64,000 nucleotides of DNA, taken from NCBI GenBank assembly GCA_037127255.1, contig JBANSL010000014.1, forward strand, positions 68,741,646 through 68,805,645. The letters run 5' to 3'. Made by a program: the position numbers and the translations under genes. The DNA is from Persicaria tinctoria. Taxonomy: Eukaryota > Streptophyta > Magnoliopsida > Caryophyllales > Polygonaceae. Under the pieces are notes generated by a model that was not told where the DNA came from, did no database searches, and saw only the letters and a program-made list of their open reading frames with translations. The first letter of the stretch is position 1, and each line of letters starts with the position of its first letter. Below are positions 36,001 through 45,100 of this stretch, in pieces.

Positions 36001-36734
36001 CACCTCGGGAAGCCATTCTTGCTCAGGCGATAAGCCACCACCTCCTCCTCCGGCAGCCTCCGGGCCGCCGGCGACTTGGTCTGGTTTGCAGCCTTCTTGA
36101 GCATAGCAAGGGCATTGCTGACGTGGCGGGAGATCCTCACGAGCTGAGGCTCCAAGATCTTGCTACGCAGCGTTTTGGCCCCTTCCCCGGAGGCGAACCC
36201 GTCGAGGCAAGTGTACTGGTTCGTCATCGCCGCGCTCAGCAGCGTCCGTATGTCTTCGTAGTTGTGGCCCACGCCGCCGTTCTTCCCCTCGATGTCGGCA
36301 ACGGCCGCCTCCAGGTCTTCGGCCGAGTCATCCAGCAGGCCAATGCAGTCGCTGATGGCGCGCTGCTGGATGAGCGTGAGCGCGGAGAAGCCGCGCGGGA
36401 GCCCCCGGCCGTGGCTGTGGCCGAGCGCCGAGCAGTTGGATTCCGAGTTCTCGACCTCCTTGACGGTGATGTTGAGGGTGGCGCAGATGGCGTCGGAGAT
36501 GGACTTCTTGTGGAGGTCCGGAACGGAGAGGAGAGTCGAGACGCAGAGAGAGGGGTAAAGTGTTCCCTCGCAATGAGACTCCGCCGCCAGCGCCTGGAGC
36601 TGGCGGCGGTGCCGGTGGTGGTGGGCGGAAGTTGTGGGGTGGAGAGGGGCGGTGGTGAGAGAGGTGTAGAGGTAAAGGGAGAGGGGTATAAGGAGAAGAA
36701 TGATAATGGGTAGATTGAACTGATTATTGGCCAT
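30063..36734 (-). CDS. Type I pectin methylesterase (PMEI-like pro-region plus PME domain)
   Basis: Minus-strand exons 36734-36004, 34904-34600 and 30763-30063 have GT-AG borders and phases that join to 578 residues, ending at TAG 30065-30063. Residues 1-26 form a hydrophobic signal or signal anchor. About 45-225 is the pro-region, resembling PME inhibitor, with its Cys residues (SHCEGTLYPSLC, ISDCIGLL, YTCLDGF). A basic RRLL site follows (KDRRLLAAAANG), where the pro-region is usually cut off in the Golgi. The catalytic domain shows GNFTTVQGAV, the Gln of HQAVALR, YQDTLY, the catalytic Asp of DFVFGN, and LGRPW with the Arg/Trp. It removes methyl esters from wall homogalacturonan. Exons are very GC-rich, introns AT-rich. 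Intron 1 is 1,099 bp and intron 2 is 3,836 bp, enlarged by transposons. No defect is seen. Physiological role is not readable from sequence. Confidence 0.96.
30764..32549. other. PME intron 2, distal part
   Basis: AT-rich intron sequence. At about 31198-31262 it has a GACGGATCTA...AAGAAAAACGTAG repeat fragment related to 23993-24060. No separate gene supported; the minus-strand frame near 31754-32122 has no recognisable similarity. Confidence 0.45.
32550..33545. mobile_element. Mutator-like fold-back element in PME intron 2
   Basis: Exact 9-bp duplications AATAATATA flank it (32541-32549, 33546-33554). The termini are GAGTAAATTATACATAACC and its inverted partner. The two arms, each over 400 bp, are complementary nearly to the centre. 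Outer arms hold ACCACCC motifs. Inner arms hold GGGTCGGGTTTCGG-type repeats like those of hAT MITEs. No transposase. Confidence 0.88.
33685..34052. mobile_element. Fold-back MITE in PME intron 2
   Basis: The left part CTACAACACATCGTGTATC and the complement of the right end (CTATAACACAATATATG) are inverted. Arms such as AATTTCAAAAATTATAACAA pair inside. A TCATTCGGTG(T/G) motif is duplicated at the left end. Target duplication not clear. Confidence 0.65.
35502..35876. mobile_element. Mutator-like fold-back MITE in PME intron 1
   Basis: Exact 9-bp duplications CCGAACAGC flank it (35493-35501, 35877-35885). The termini GAGTCCGGATCCTCTACACC pair with the right end. The 375-bp element is a near-complete palindrome with a small central loop. 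Confidence 0.9.
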
Positions 36735-36768
36735 CTTGTGGATGAGTTTGAGTGAAGGGAGGTGTGTG

Positions 36769-36816
36769 TATTTATATTAAAAAGGGATATAAAATTTGTG
36801 ATATAAATTTATATAA
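36769..36816 (-). promoter_or_regulatory. PME core promoter, two TATA candidates
   Basis: Minus-strand TATAAATA at 36769-36776 is only 35 bp from the ATG. TATATAAAT near 36807-36815 is about 75 bp away and would allow a more normal leader. I favour the distal one but cannot decide. Confidence 0.5.
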
Positions 36817-37287
36817 ATATTTTTGAATAAATAATATATGTCTAAGGATTATTAAGAAAAAAGATATTATATGGGATTATATATAGATAATAAATCATAT
36901 ATACAACTTTTATGGTGTATCGTGTTAATAAATTTGGTCATTGTATTGAGAATATCAACGGATGAGAATAAAAGTAATTTCTTATTATTCGTTGAAATAA
37001 AGTTATTTGGTCATATTGAATTGGGTGATTATTTGTTAGAATAAAATTTACATGTTTCTTACCCTCTTTGTATAAACGAATAATTACATAGACAAATAAT
37101 TATGTGAAAACAGACGAATAATCATCGTCAGATACATGTAGATTAGATTATAAGAGTATTCCTGTCATCTTCTTCATTTTGGTAATTTTAGATCGAGTTA
37201 TAAAAGAGGAAAGTTATTATCGAAAAAAAAAATTTAGTCTTTTTTTCTAAAAAATAATTAACCATCTATTTTCAAAATCATAACAAC
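36817..37287. other. Upstream region of the PME gene
   Basis: AT-rich, likely regulatory for PME near 36.8 kb. It ends at the target duplication of the LINE at 37298. No gene seen. Confidence 0.5.
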
Positions 37288-37906
37288 AATCAAGAGGGAG
37301 TAAGATTGTGAGATTCGGCTGTAACTCTGGACATTCCTTACCAAACAAGGCATTTCTTTTGGAAAATTGCACGTGATGGCCTACCAACCACTGACAGACT
37401 ACAACGGTTTCATATTTTAGTACCTTCAGGGTGTATTTTCTGCGGATGTACTATTAAATCTACTAATCATATTCTGGTCCAATGCCCCATGACGGTTTCT
37501 CTGACCAAAATGCTAATATAAGCCACCCCTCAGAGGATGATCTCGACTTAGACATGAAGCCCAATCAGCTGCTTCACGATATTCACAACAATCTAGGCAC
37601 CATTCTTTTTCACTAAGCTGGCTCTTGCTTGGTGGGGTATATGGTATTTTTACAACCAGATGGTCTTTCAACATTTAACCAACGCCTTGGTTCAGGCTAT
37701 TGTCGTGTTCTGCAATTCGCCATACCAAACTTGGAATGCTCGAATTGATGACTCTGAGACGGCTATTCTCAGTTCAACTAACAGAAAGACAGGATCAGCC
37801 ACTGCAAAGCCTAATACTAAGAGAGGCCAGACTTCCAGATCGGAGATTTGGAAAAAGCCACCTTTAGGTTACTACAAACTCAATTTCGATGGTTCGTACT
37901 GCCGGT

Positions 37907-38537
37907 TAGGGCTGCTCAAAATCGGTTTGACCCGAAATTTTTAGCCAAACCGAACCGAAATAACCGGAACCAAACCGAACCGAGGGATTTCGGTTTAGGT
38001 TTTCGGTTCAAGAAATTTTAATTTTCGGTTTTAGGTTCGGTTTGTATTCGGTTTCGGTTAAACCGGTAACAACCGATTTAATTATTTTTTTATTTTTTTT
38101 TGCGGTTTGCTTTGCTGTTTGGGAGTGTTTTTATGCAACTGTGCAGAAGCCAGAAGGCTGTTTGTGTTTGCTTTGCTGTTTGGGACTATGCAGAGTTGTT
38201 CAAGTGTTCAAGTTTAACTATGTAGGTTGTGCACTTGTGCATGATGACATTTTTAGGACTAAGAACTGTAAATGGTAGGAAGAATTCAAGTAGAAAAAAA
38301 ATCACTTGGTTGCCATTACATTTTTTACTCTGTACGTGACATTATTTTTGTGCATTTTTTTTTTATTTCGGTTCGATTAGGTTATAACCGAACCGAACCT
38401 AAACTAAACCGGCGTAAAACCGAACCAAACCTATTAGTTTAGGTTCGGTTTTCGATTTTCATTTTTGGAAATTTCGGTTTTCGATTCGGTTCGGTTTGGC
38501 CAGGTTCGGATCGGTTTTGGGCCGATGATTAGCCCTA
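37907..38537. mobile_element. hAT MITE nested in LINE RNase H
   Basis: Left end TAGGGCTGCTCAAAATCGG; complement of right end TAGGGCTAATCATCGGCC. The flanks CTGCCGGT and CTGCCAGT (37899-37906, 38538-38545) form an 8-bp duplication with one change. Subterminal CCGAACCGAA/TTCGGTTCGG repeats are inverted. Confidence 0.85.
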
Positions 38538-38545
38538 CTGCCAGT

Positions 38546-38929
38546 CGGGGGTCGGAACTTGCAGTTTTGTGATCCAAGATCATTTAGGAGACCGAAGTGA
38601 TGTCCTTAGGAGCGGGGCAATGTAATAATAGCTCCGCTGTTTTCGCCGAGGCTATGGGTCTTCGCATGGGGGTCTCCAAGGCCAAATTAATGGGTTTTAA
38701 TAAACTTTTGATCGAAGGGGACTGCTTGGTCGTTATCAAGGCTCTGCTGGGGGACTGGTCTAGCCCCTGGGAGATCGAGCTGTTGATGGCTGATGTAAAT
38801 GTCAATTTATATTCTTTCTCTCATGTTGCTATTCGTCATATTTTCAGAGACTCTAATGCGGTGGCCGATAGGATTGCACGTCTGGCCTACTCCGTCCCTA
38901 GCGATGGTAGCTTCACTGATGATCCATAA
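38546..38929 (+). pseudogene. LINE RNase H domain, second part
   Basis: Continues the domain begun at about 37850. Visible are the Glu of VFAEAMGLRMG, the Asp of LIEGDCLVVIKALL and the RDSNAVADRIARLA segment, ending at a stop at 38929. Without the hAT insertion the two parts would join in the RQSGVG region. Confidence 0.8.
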
Positions 38930-39265
38930 CTTCGGCTTCTCGTCTGCTCGGACGCACTAGAAAAGATGTCGGATCGTTGACGTGTTTCCTAATCCTTACT
39001 TGCTTCAAAACAAAACAAAACAAAAAAATCAAGAGGAAACATTAAGTGGCTCAAACTTTTTAGTCTTTTTCCATCCTTATTTATTTGACAAAATTCTGAT
39101 TTGGGCCCAAACTTTATAAAATTCAGTTTGACAACTTCTTTAGACGGCCCAATCTAAATGAGACAATATTTGAGCCCAAGCTTTGACATTATACAAGTTT
39201 CTTGAAAATTACTTCTTAAGAAAAATTATTGTCATTGTAAGTTGTAACATAAAAATAAACATCAT

Positions 39266-39797
39266 AAACAAAAAAGATTCATTGGCGCAAGCCTCCTAGG
39301 GGTACGTTCAAACTTAATTTCGATGGTTCTTCTCTTTCTAATGGCGACAGTACTTCAGGTGTTGTTATTAGGGATTGGGATGGTCGGTCAGTTTCCATTC
39401 ATCACCGGCTACTTGGTAAACAGAATCCACTTACAGCAGAGGCTCTTGCTCTCAAAATGGGGATCCAACAAGTACTACAACTCAATATAGAAATGATCCA
39501 AATTGAAGGTGACTGTAAGATAATCATGGACTACTTAAACAGGAAATCTAAATGCCCTTTGGAAATCGAGTTAATCCTTTCTGACGTCCAAGTCATGTTA
39601 TCGACTGTGACAAAAGTAGAGTTCTTTCACGTTCCTCGTATGAGCAATAGAGTGGCGGATAAGGTTGCACACCTTTGCCGCTCTGCCCGAGGAGTCGATA
39701 TTGAAAATGATCCAGGTCTCCTTGACCTCATCTGTAAGGATGCTGCCGGATAGGGCCAGTCCACCCGAATTTTTTACTAATAAAAAAAAATAAAATA
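39266..39797 (+). mobile_element. 5'-truncated LINE with perfect 15-bp target duplication
   Basis: AAAAATAAACATCAT occurs exactly at 39251-39265 and 39798-39812. The insert is 532 bp and ends in an A-rich TACTAATAAAAAAAAA tail. The whole insert is the 3' end of a plant L1 and consists mostly of an RNase H reading frame. Confidence 0.9.
39271..39753 (+). pseudogene. LINE RNase H domain (open, truncated)
   Basis: About 160 codons without a stop: WRKPPRGTFKLNFDGSS with the first Asp, TAEALALKMG with the Glu, IEGDCKIIMDYL with the second Asp, and RMSNRVADKVAHL near the end. The RNase H fold looks complete, but the upstream polymerase was lost when the element inserted. There is no obvious promoter or start, so it is called as a fragment. 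Confidence 0.8.
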
Positions 39798-39812
39798 AAA
39801 AATAAACATCAT

Positions 39813-40139
39813 TTAAGAAATTAAAATGGAGATTTAATAAGTAAAAAATAGCTAGAAAATGATTTACTTACTACCCATATACATGTGGTAATTCATATTT
39901 ACATACATAAAGTGAACCAAATGCATTCGTTCTACCATTCTATTCACTTTTATTGATTTGAAAGTTGTATTGGCTTAAAGGGAACTTATTTAAACGCAAA
40001 TGAAAAAAGCCTTAAAGTCTTAAACCATTCACATTGCATGGTTTTTGACCACCTTTTAAGAAACTAAATAATCTAAAATTAAGTTTGGAACAATTAGGTT
40101 TTAATAACGATGTCGATGGTTGTTTACTTGGGAATTAAA
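39813..40139. other. AT-rich spacer
   Basis: Nothing recognised between the LINE and the first Helitron 3' end. Confidence 0.5.
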
Positions 40140-40232
40140 CTAGTGTAGTGCCCGTGCTTTCGAGGCACGGGATTTTGATCCATTTCAATTTGAAAATCAC
40201 TTTTTATATATATATATATATATATACATATA
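40140..40232 (-). mobile_element. Helitron 3' terminus (outer copy)
   Basis: On the minus strand it reads a CCCGTGC/GCACGGG hairpin, then CACTACACTAG and then T. This is the Helitron 3' signature. Its body is interrupted after about 93 bp by the next Helitron, at an A|T site within a TA repeat. The matching 5' end was not found. Confidence 0.6.
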
Positions 40233-40259
40233 CTAGGTACGTGGGGCGTGCTCTGCACG

Positions 40260-40358
40260 CCTCAAAATCAGACAATTGCTAGACAAGGCCCATATCTCCA
40301 CACCTCCTCCATCATGCAATGTGACAGATTTCACACCAGCAAGAATCGAGTTTTGTAG
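40260..40358 (-). pseudogene. Captured exon fragment of ubiquitin-activating enzyme E1
   Basis: A minus-strand acceptor TTTTCTTGCAG is followed by an open frame NSILAGVKSVTLHD, then VEIW and LSSN. This is the N-terminal adenylation-domain sequence of plant E1 (family consensus around NLILAGVKSVTLHDE). Only this exon is present. Its 3' side runs into the Helitron terminal hairpin, so it cannot encode an enzyme. Confidence 0.82.
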
Positions 40359-41891
40359 CTGCAAGAAAATTATATAAAGAAATAATAAGCCAATAACAAA
40401 ATATGGAAGTCAAAATCAACTTATCCATCAGCTTTCATTCATGTATATATCCTTAGCAAACTCAGTCTTCATTACATATCAATGGAAAAAATAATTCAGA
40501 CATAAGACAGTGCTTTGAAGGCTTTCATGCCTTGAAGCAAAGTACAACATCGTCCACTGATCTCTCACTCTATATTTATTCCATTGGATGGTGAAAATTG
40601 AAATGAAGAAGATGCAAATGTTTTGTATCTAAGGCTATCATTAAGCTGGATAACTCAAATAAACTTACACTATCAGCTCTAACAGACACAAAGCACTGAA
40701 ATGATGATTAAAATAAAAAAAAAGAACTATTTTATATTTATATTTATGTTAGCTGGACTACATAAAGAAATGAGAGAAAATCTGATATTATATAAATGAA
40801 AAACAAGAACACAAAATAAGAGGAAAGGTCTTCCACCGTGCATTGTATACCCCTATGATATATGGCATTGAAAGAAATGAATCAAATATAAGATTCATTA
40901 TATATATAGTTAGTAAAATTAACCAATAAAAGACCACAATAACTATTGATCGATTAAAGCAGTTTTCAGCAGTTTCGTCGACTCACATTTATGCCCGTTA
41001 GATTATATTTCCTATGGGTGAAGGAATATGTAGTTAGAAAACTGTTCAATGACTATTTTTCGTTTTGAGAAGTTACTATCTTGTGGTTTGTATAAGAGGT
41101 ATGCTCTATGTAATGACCAAATTGTTAAAAATTTGGTCACTCCTTGGATAGTTGTAAGGAGAAAGTTTCTACAGTGAAACCGGCCACAAGAAATGTATGG
41201 CTTCCAAAGGGTATGACAGCAAACGGGTAAACGAATAATGTTGTGCAGAAGGACATTACCCATTGCAGTTAGAGTTGAGTGCTAAGGTAAATGGAGGGAG
41301 GATGACCTGTTGCGAGGGTAATACATTGACCAGTAAAGACTTAGACGCATGCTGACAGCAAAAGGAGGATAAAAGAAAATGACAGCTGAAGGGGTTATAC
41401 CTCCTGGCATGACAGATACAGGAAGGACTGAAATTTTGTGCGATGGTGGTGAGCGGGTTCGGTCTTCAACTGGGAACATCAAGACAACAAAAGATATAAA
41501 GGGTTCGATGGCTATGGGGTCGATTAGAGTACAACATCAACAGAATATGGCCATCTTCTTAACATCTTCCTACTGCCAGAAATTTTGGGTGGTAAGCTCC
41601 CATTTCCCACCTAACATTTAAAAAAAACAAGAGCTTTCAAAATCCAGTCCATGCCACCTTGAAAATCCAGGTTTCAGCCGACAAAGCCAAGCCAGAACAA
41701 GAATCCATGAACTTTTAGTCAAATCCCAGCTCTCTACCAAAATAAATAACCCTAGCCCATTTTTTTTATAGCTCAAAATAGTCCTAACAGAATTGATCAA
41801 AATTAATGCAGCACGGGCACAATTTACAACCAAGTTTCATTCAAATGCATGAAAGAATTATAAAAGAGAATAGAAATTCCATCATAATTAC

Positions 41892-41966
41892 CTGATAAGA
41901 AACTTTCCCATATCCTTAGTATGCTCTCATTCAACGTACTCTTATGTGTTAGCCAACTGCAGATTC
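41892..41966 (-). pseudogene. Exon-like block, identity unknown
   Basis: 75 nt between acceptor GTACAG and donor GTAATT on the minus strand, open in one frame (ICSWLTHKSTLNESILRIW). Splice borders and an intact frame suggest a captured exon. I do not recognise the protein. Confidence 0.4.
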
Positions 41967-42174
41967 CTGTACGAGTCGACAAACACAAGAAAGCTTGGTG
42001 AAAATCATAGAAAATAGTTACCTAATGCCAACATATAAAATTTAGAACTAAAAAAAAGAGTGGAAATTGCACGCACAGACCAAAAAATTTTCAAATTCAA
42101 TGGACACCTAATTTAAGACAATAAAGCACACAAGCCTTATTGAAGTAAACACTTAGAATAGAGAACGTTACTAA

Positions 42175-45100
42175 CACAAATCAACAACAACAACAACAAC
42201 AACTACCCAGTAAATCCCGCAATTAAGCAGGGTCTGGGGGGTCAGGATGTACGCACTCTTTCCCCGAGTACATCGAGAGAGTGTTTCCGATAGACCCAAA
42301 ATAGTAGGCATATCAATCCCATCAAAGCACGCTAAACAGTAGAAAAAGAGGCACGAAGAAGCAAAGAGGGAGGCGGAATAAAAGCAACCACAATAGAACA
42401 AAACCCCAGCCTAGTACTGCTACACATCCGAAGCCCGAATAGCCCTCCTCCAACGGTCTCTGTCCAAAGTCAATTCTTCCGATAAGTTGAGCAGATTAAG
42501 ATCCTGCCTAATAACCTCCATCCAACTCTTTTTCGGTCTACCTCTACCCCTACAAATAGCTCCAAACTCCAAACTCTCACACCTACGAACAGGCGCCGAT
42601 CCAGGTCTCCGCCGAACGTGCCCAAACCACCGCAATCTGGACTCTCTCAGCTTGTCCACAATACTTGCAACTCCAACTTTACTCCTAATGTCTTCATTTC
42701 TGATTCTGTCAAGTCTCGTATGCCCACACATCCATCGCAACATCCTTATCTCAGCCACTGCCAACTTCTGTTCTTGAGCTTTGGTGACGGGCCAGCACTC
42801 TGAACCATACAATAAGGTCGGCCTAACAGCAACCTTGTAGAACTTCCCTTTCAATTTAGTCGGAACTTTCTTATCACATAGCACCCCTGACGCTCTTCTC
42901 CATCTCAGCCATCCCGCCTGGACTCGATGTTCGATATCTCTGTCGACACCCCCATCACTTTGGACGTACGACCCAAGGTACTTGAAATACTCTTTCCTTG
43001 GGACAATAACGTCCCCCAATGAAACTGATGCCCCTGGGTCCCTGTCAGCGCCAAAACGAAACTGAACATACTCGGATTTGGACCTACTCATTCTGAATCC
43101 CTTAGACTCCAACACCTCTCTCCAGTTTTCTAGTCTGCGATCCAAACCCGATCTTGAGTTGTCCACAAGAACAATGTCGTCAGCAAACAGCATGCACCAT
43201 GGAACCTCTTCTTGGAGTGGAGCAGAAAGAGTATCCAAAACTAGAGTGAAAAGAAACGGACTGAGCGCTGAACCCTGGTGAAGCCCCACACGAACCTCAA
43301 AATACTCAGAATCACCACATGGCGTTCTAACACTTGTCAGCGAACCCTCGTACATATCCCTGATGACTCTGATATACGACCCCGGTACTCCCTTCTCTAC
43401 CAAGCAACTCCAAAGTAGCCCTCTCGAAACCTTATCGTATGCTTTTTCTATATCAATGAAGGCCATATGCAGATTCTTCTTCCTGTCTCTGTGCATCTCG
43501 ATCAAACGCCTAAGCAGGTGGATAGCCTCCACTGTTGATCTGCCCGGGACGAAGCCAAACTGATTCTCGGAAACGCTGACCAATCTCTGAAGTCTGACTC
43601 CTACAACTCTTTCCCATAACTTCATCGTGTGACTCAGCAGCTTGATTCCTCTGTAGTTACTGCAACATTGAACATCCCCCTTGTTCTTGTAGACTGGGAC
43701 CAATTTACTAAGTCTCCATTCCGCAGGCATCTTAGCTGACCTTAGGATTGTATTGAAAAGCGAAGTAAGCCAAACCAACCCTTTGGCCCCTAACCATTTC
43801 CAAACATCCCCTGGGATATCGTCTGGGCCCGAAGCTCTACCGTTCTTCATCCTACAGACAGCTTCCTTAACCTCTTCTATAGAAATACGCCGGTGGAATC
43901 CATACTCGATACGTTCCGATGGACCGGAACTCCAATCCGATGAGACAAACTCCTCATTGAGCAAATCTGAAAAGTACCTCTGCCATCGTCTCTTGATCTG
44001 CTGATCATCAACCAACACTAGACCACTCTCATCTTTGACACATCTGACACTGTCGATGTCTCTGCTCATCCTCTCTCTATGTCGGGCTAAGCGATAGAGA
44101 ACTCGGTCCCCTCCCTTCTCGTCAAGGGCCTTGTACATACTCTCAAAATACTTGTCTTTAGCCTTAGCAACTGCTCGCTTTGCCTCCCCTTTAGCCACAT
44201 TGTACATGAACCTGAGCTCCACACCATCTTCTCCAATGCCTCTGTGTAACCATCTCTGGAACGCTACCTGCTTCGCCCTAACCTTAGCCTTCACCTCTTC
44301 ATTCCACCAAGCCTCGCCCCGACTGGGCCCAAGTCCTCCTCTAGACACCCCCAAAACCTCTCTACCCACACTGCGAATACAACCCGCCAAAGAGCTCCAC
44401 ATCGCATCTGCATTGCCTAGCTGATCCCCAATCCGTGTCTGCTCAGCCGCTTGCCAAACTTTCTCTTTCAGAAGGCGTCCAGACGAATCATTAAGACGCC
44501 ACCACCTGATTTTCGAAGGAAAGTTGCCGGTTCTCTTACGAATGTGACCACGCACTTCTAAGTCCAAAACAAGAAGGTGATGTGGCGTTGAAATTCCTCC
44601 AAAGGGGATCACCTTGCAATCCTTGCAATGTCGTCTATCCTCCCTTCTGACCAGAAAGTAGTCGATCTGCGAGCTTCCAACCAAGCTGGTGAAAGTAATC
44701 AAGTGTTCATCTCTTTTGCGAAACCAAGAGTTGCAGATGACACTCCCGAACGCAATGGAGAACTCCAACAACGCAACCCCTCCAACATTTCTTTCTCCGA
44801 AGCCAAAACCTCCATGAGCCTCTTCAAACCTGTCGTTATCCTTGCCTATGTGAGCATTGAAATCACCTCCAATGACATACTGTTCAGAAGTTGGAATAGT
44901 TCCAACCAGCGCATCCAAAGCCTCCCAGAATTTCCTCTTCTCCTCCGCTCCTCTACCTACTTGAGGAGCGTAAGCACTAATCACGTGCAGGAAAGAGTCT
45001 TCCATCACTAACGTAATTGCCATAAGCCGGTCATTCACACGGACGACGCGCACAACCCGATCTTTCCAACAACCCCCGACCAAGATGCCAACTCCATTCT

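Larger units (their letters stand above)
37298..39026 (+). mobile_element. 5'-truncated L1-type LINE, interrupted by a hAT element
   Basis: 10-bp direct repeats AATCAAGAGG flank it (37288-37297, 39027-39036), and it ends in a CAAAACAAAACAAAA tail. The plus strand first encodes a reverse-transcriptase zinc-binding domain (TRHFFWKIARDGLPTTDRL, then CIFCG and HILVQCP). After stops comes an RNase H domain that starts KPPLGYYKLNFDGS, is broken by the hAT insertion at 37907, and resumes as SGVGTCSFVIQD. It is non-functional and lacks endonuclease and polymerase. Confidence 0.85.

Noticed and set aside
35979..36713. Long plus-strand open frame (244 codons) over PME exon 1
   Set aside because: It is the antisense of a GC-rich exon. 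High GC at third positions suppresses antisense stops, and the sequence resembles no protein.
41012..41621. Open frames that might be further captured exons
   Set aside because: No splice borders in the right places and no recognisable protein similarity.
42487..45011. Several plus-strand frames opposite the RTE ORF
   Set aside because: They are shadows of the long minus-strand endonuclease/polymerase frame.
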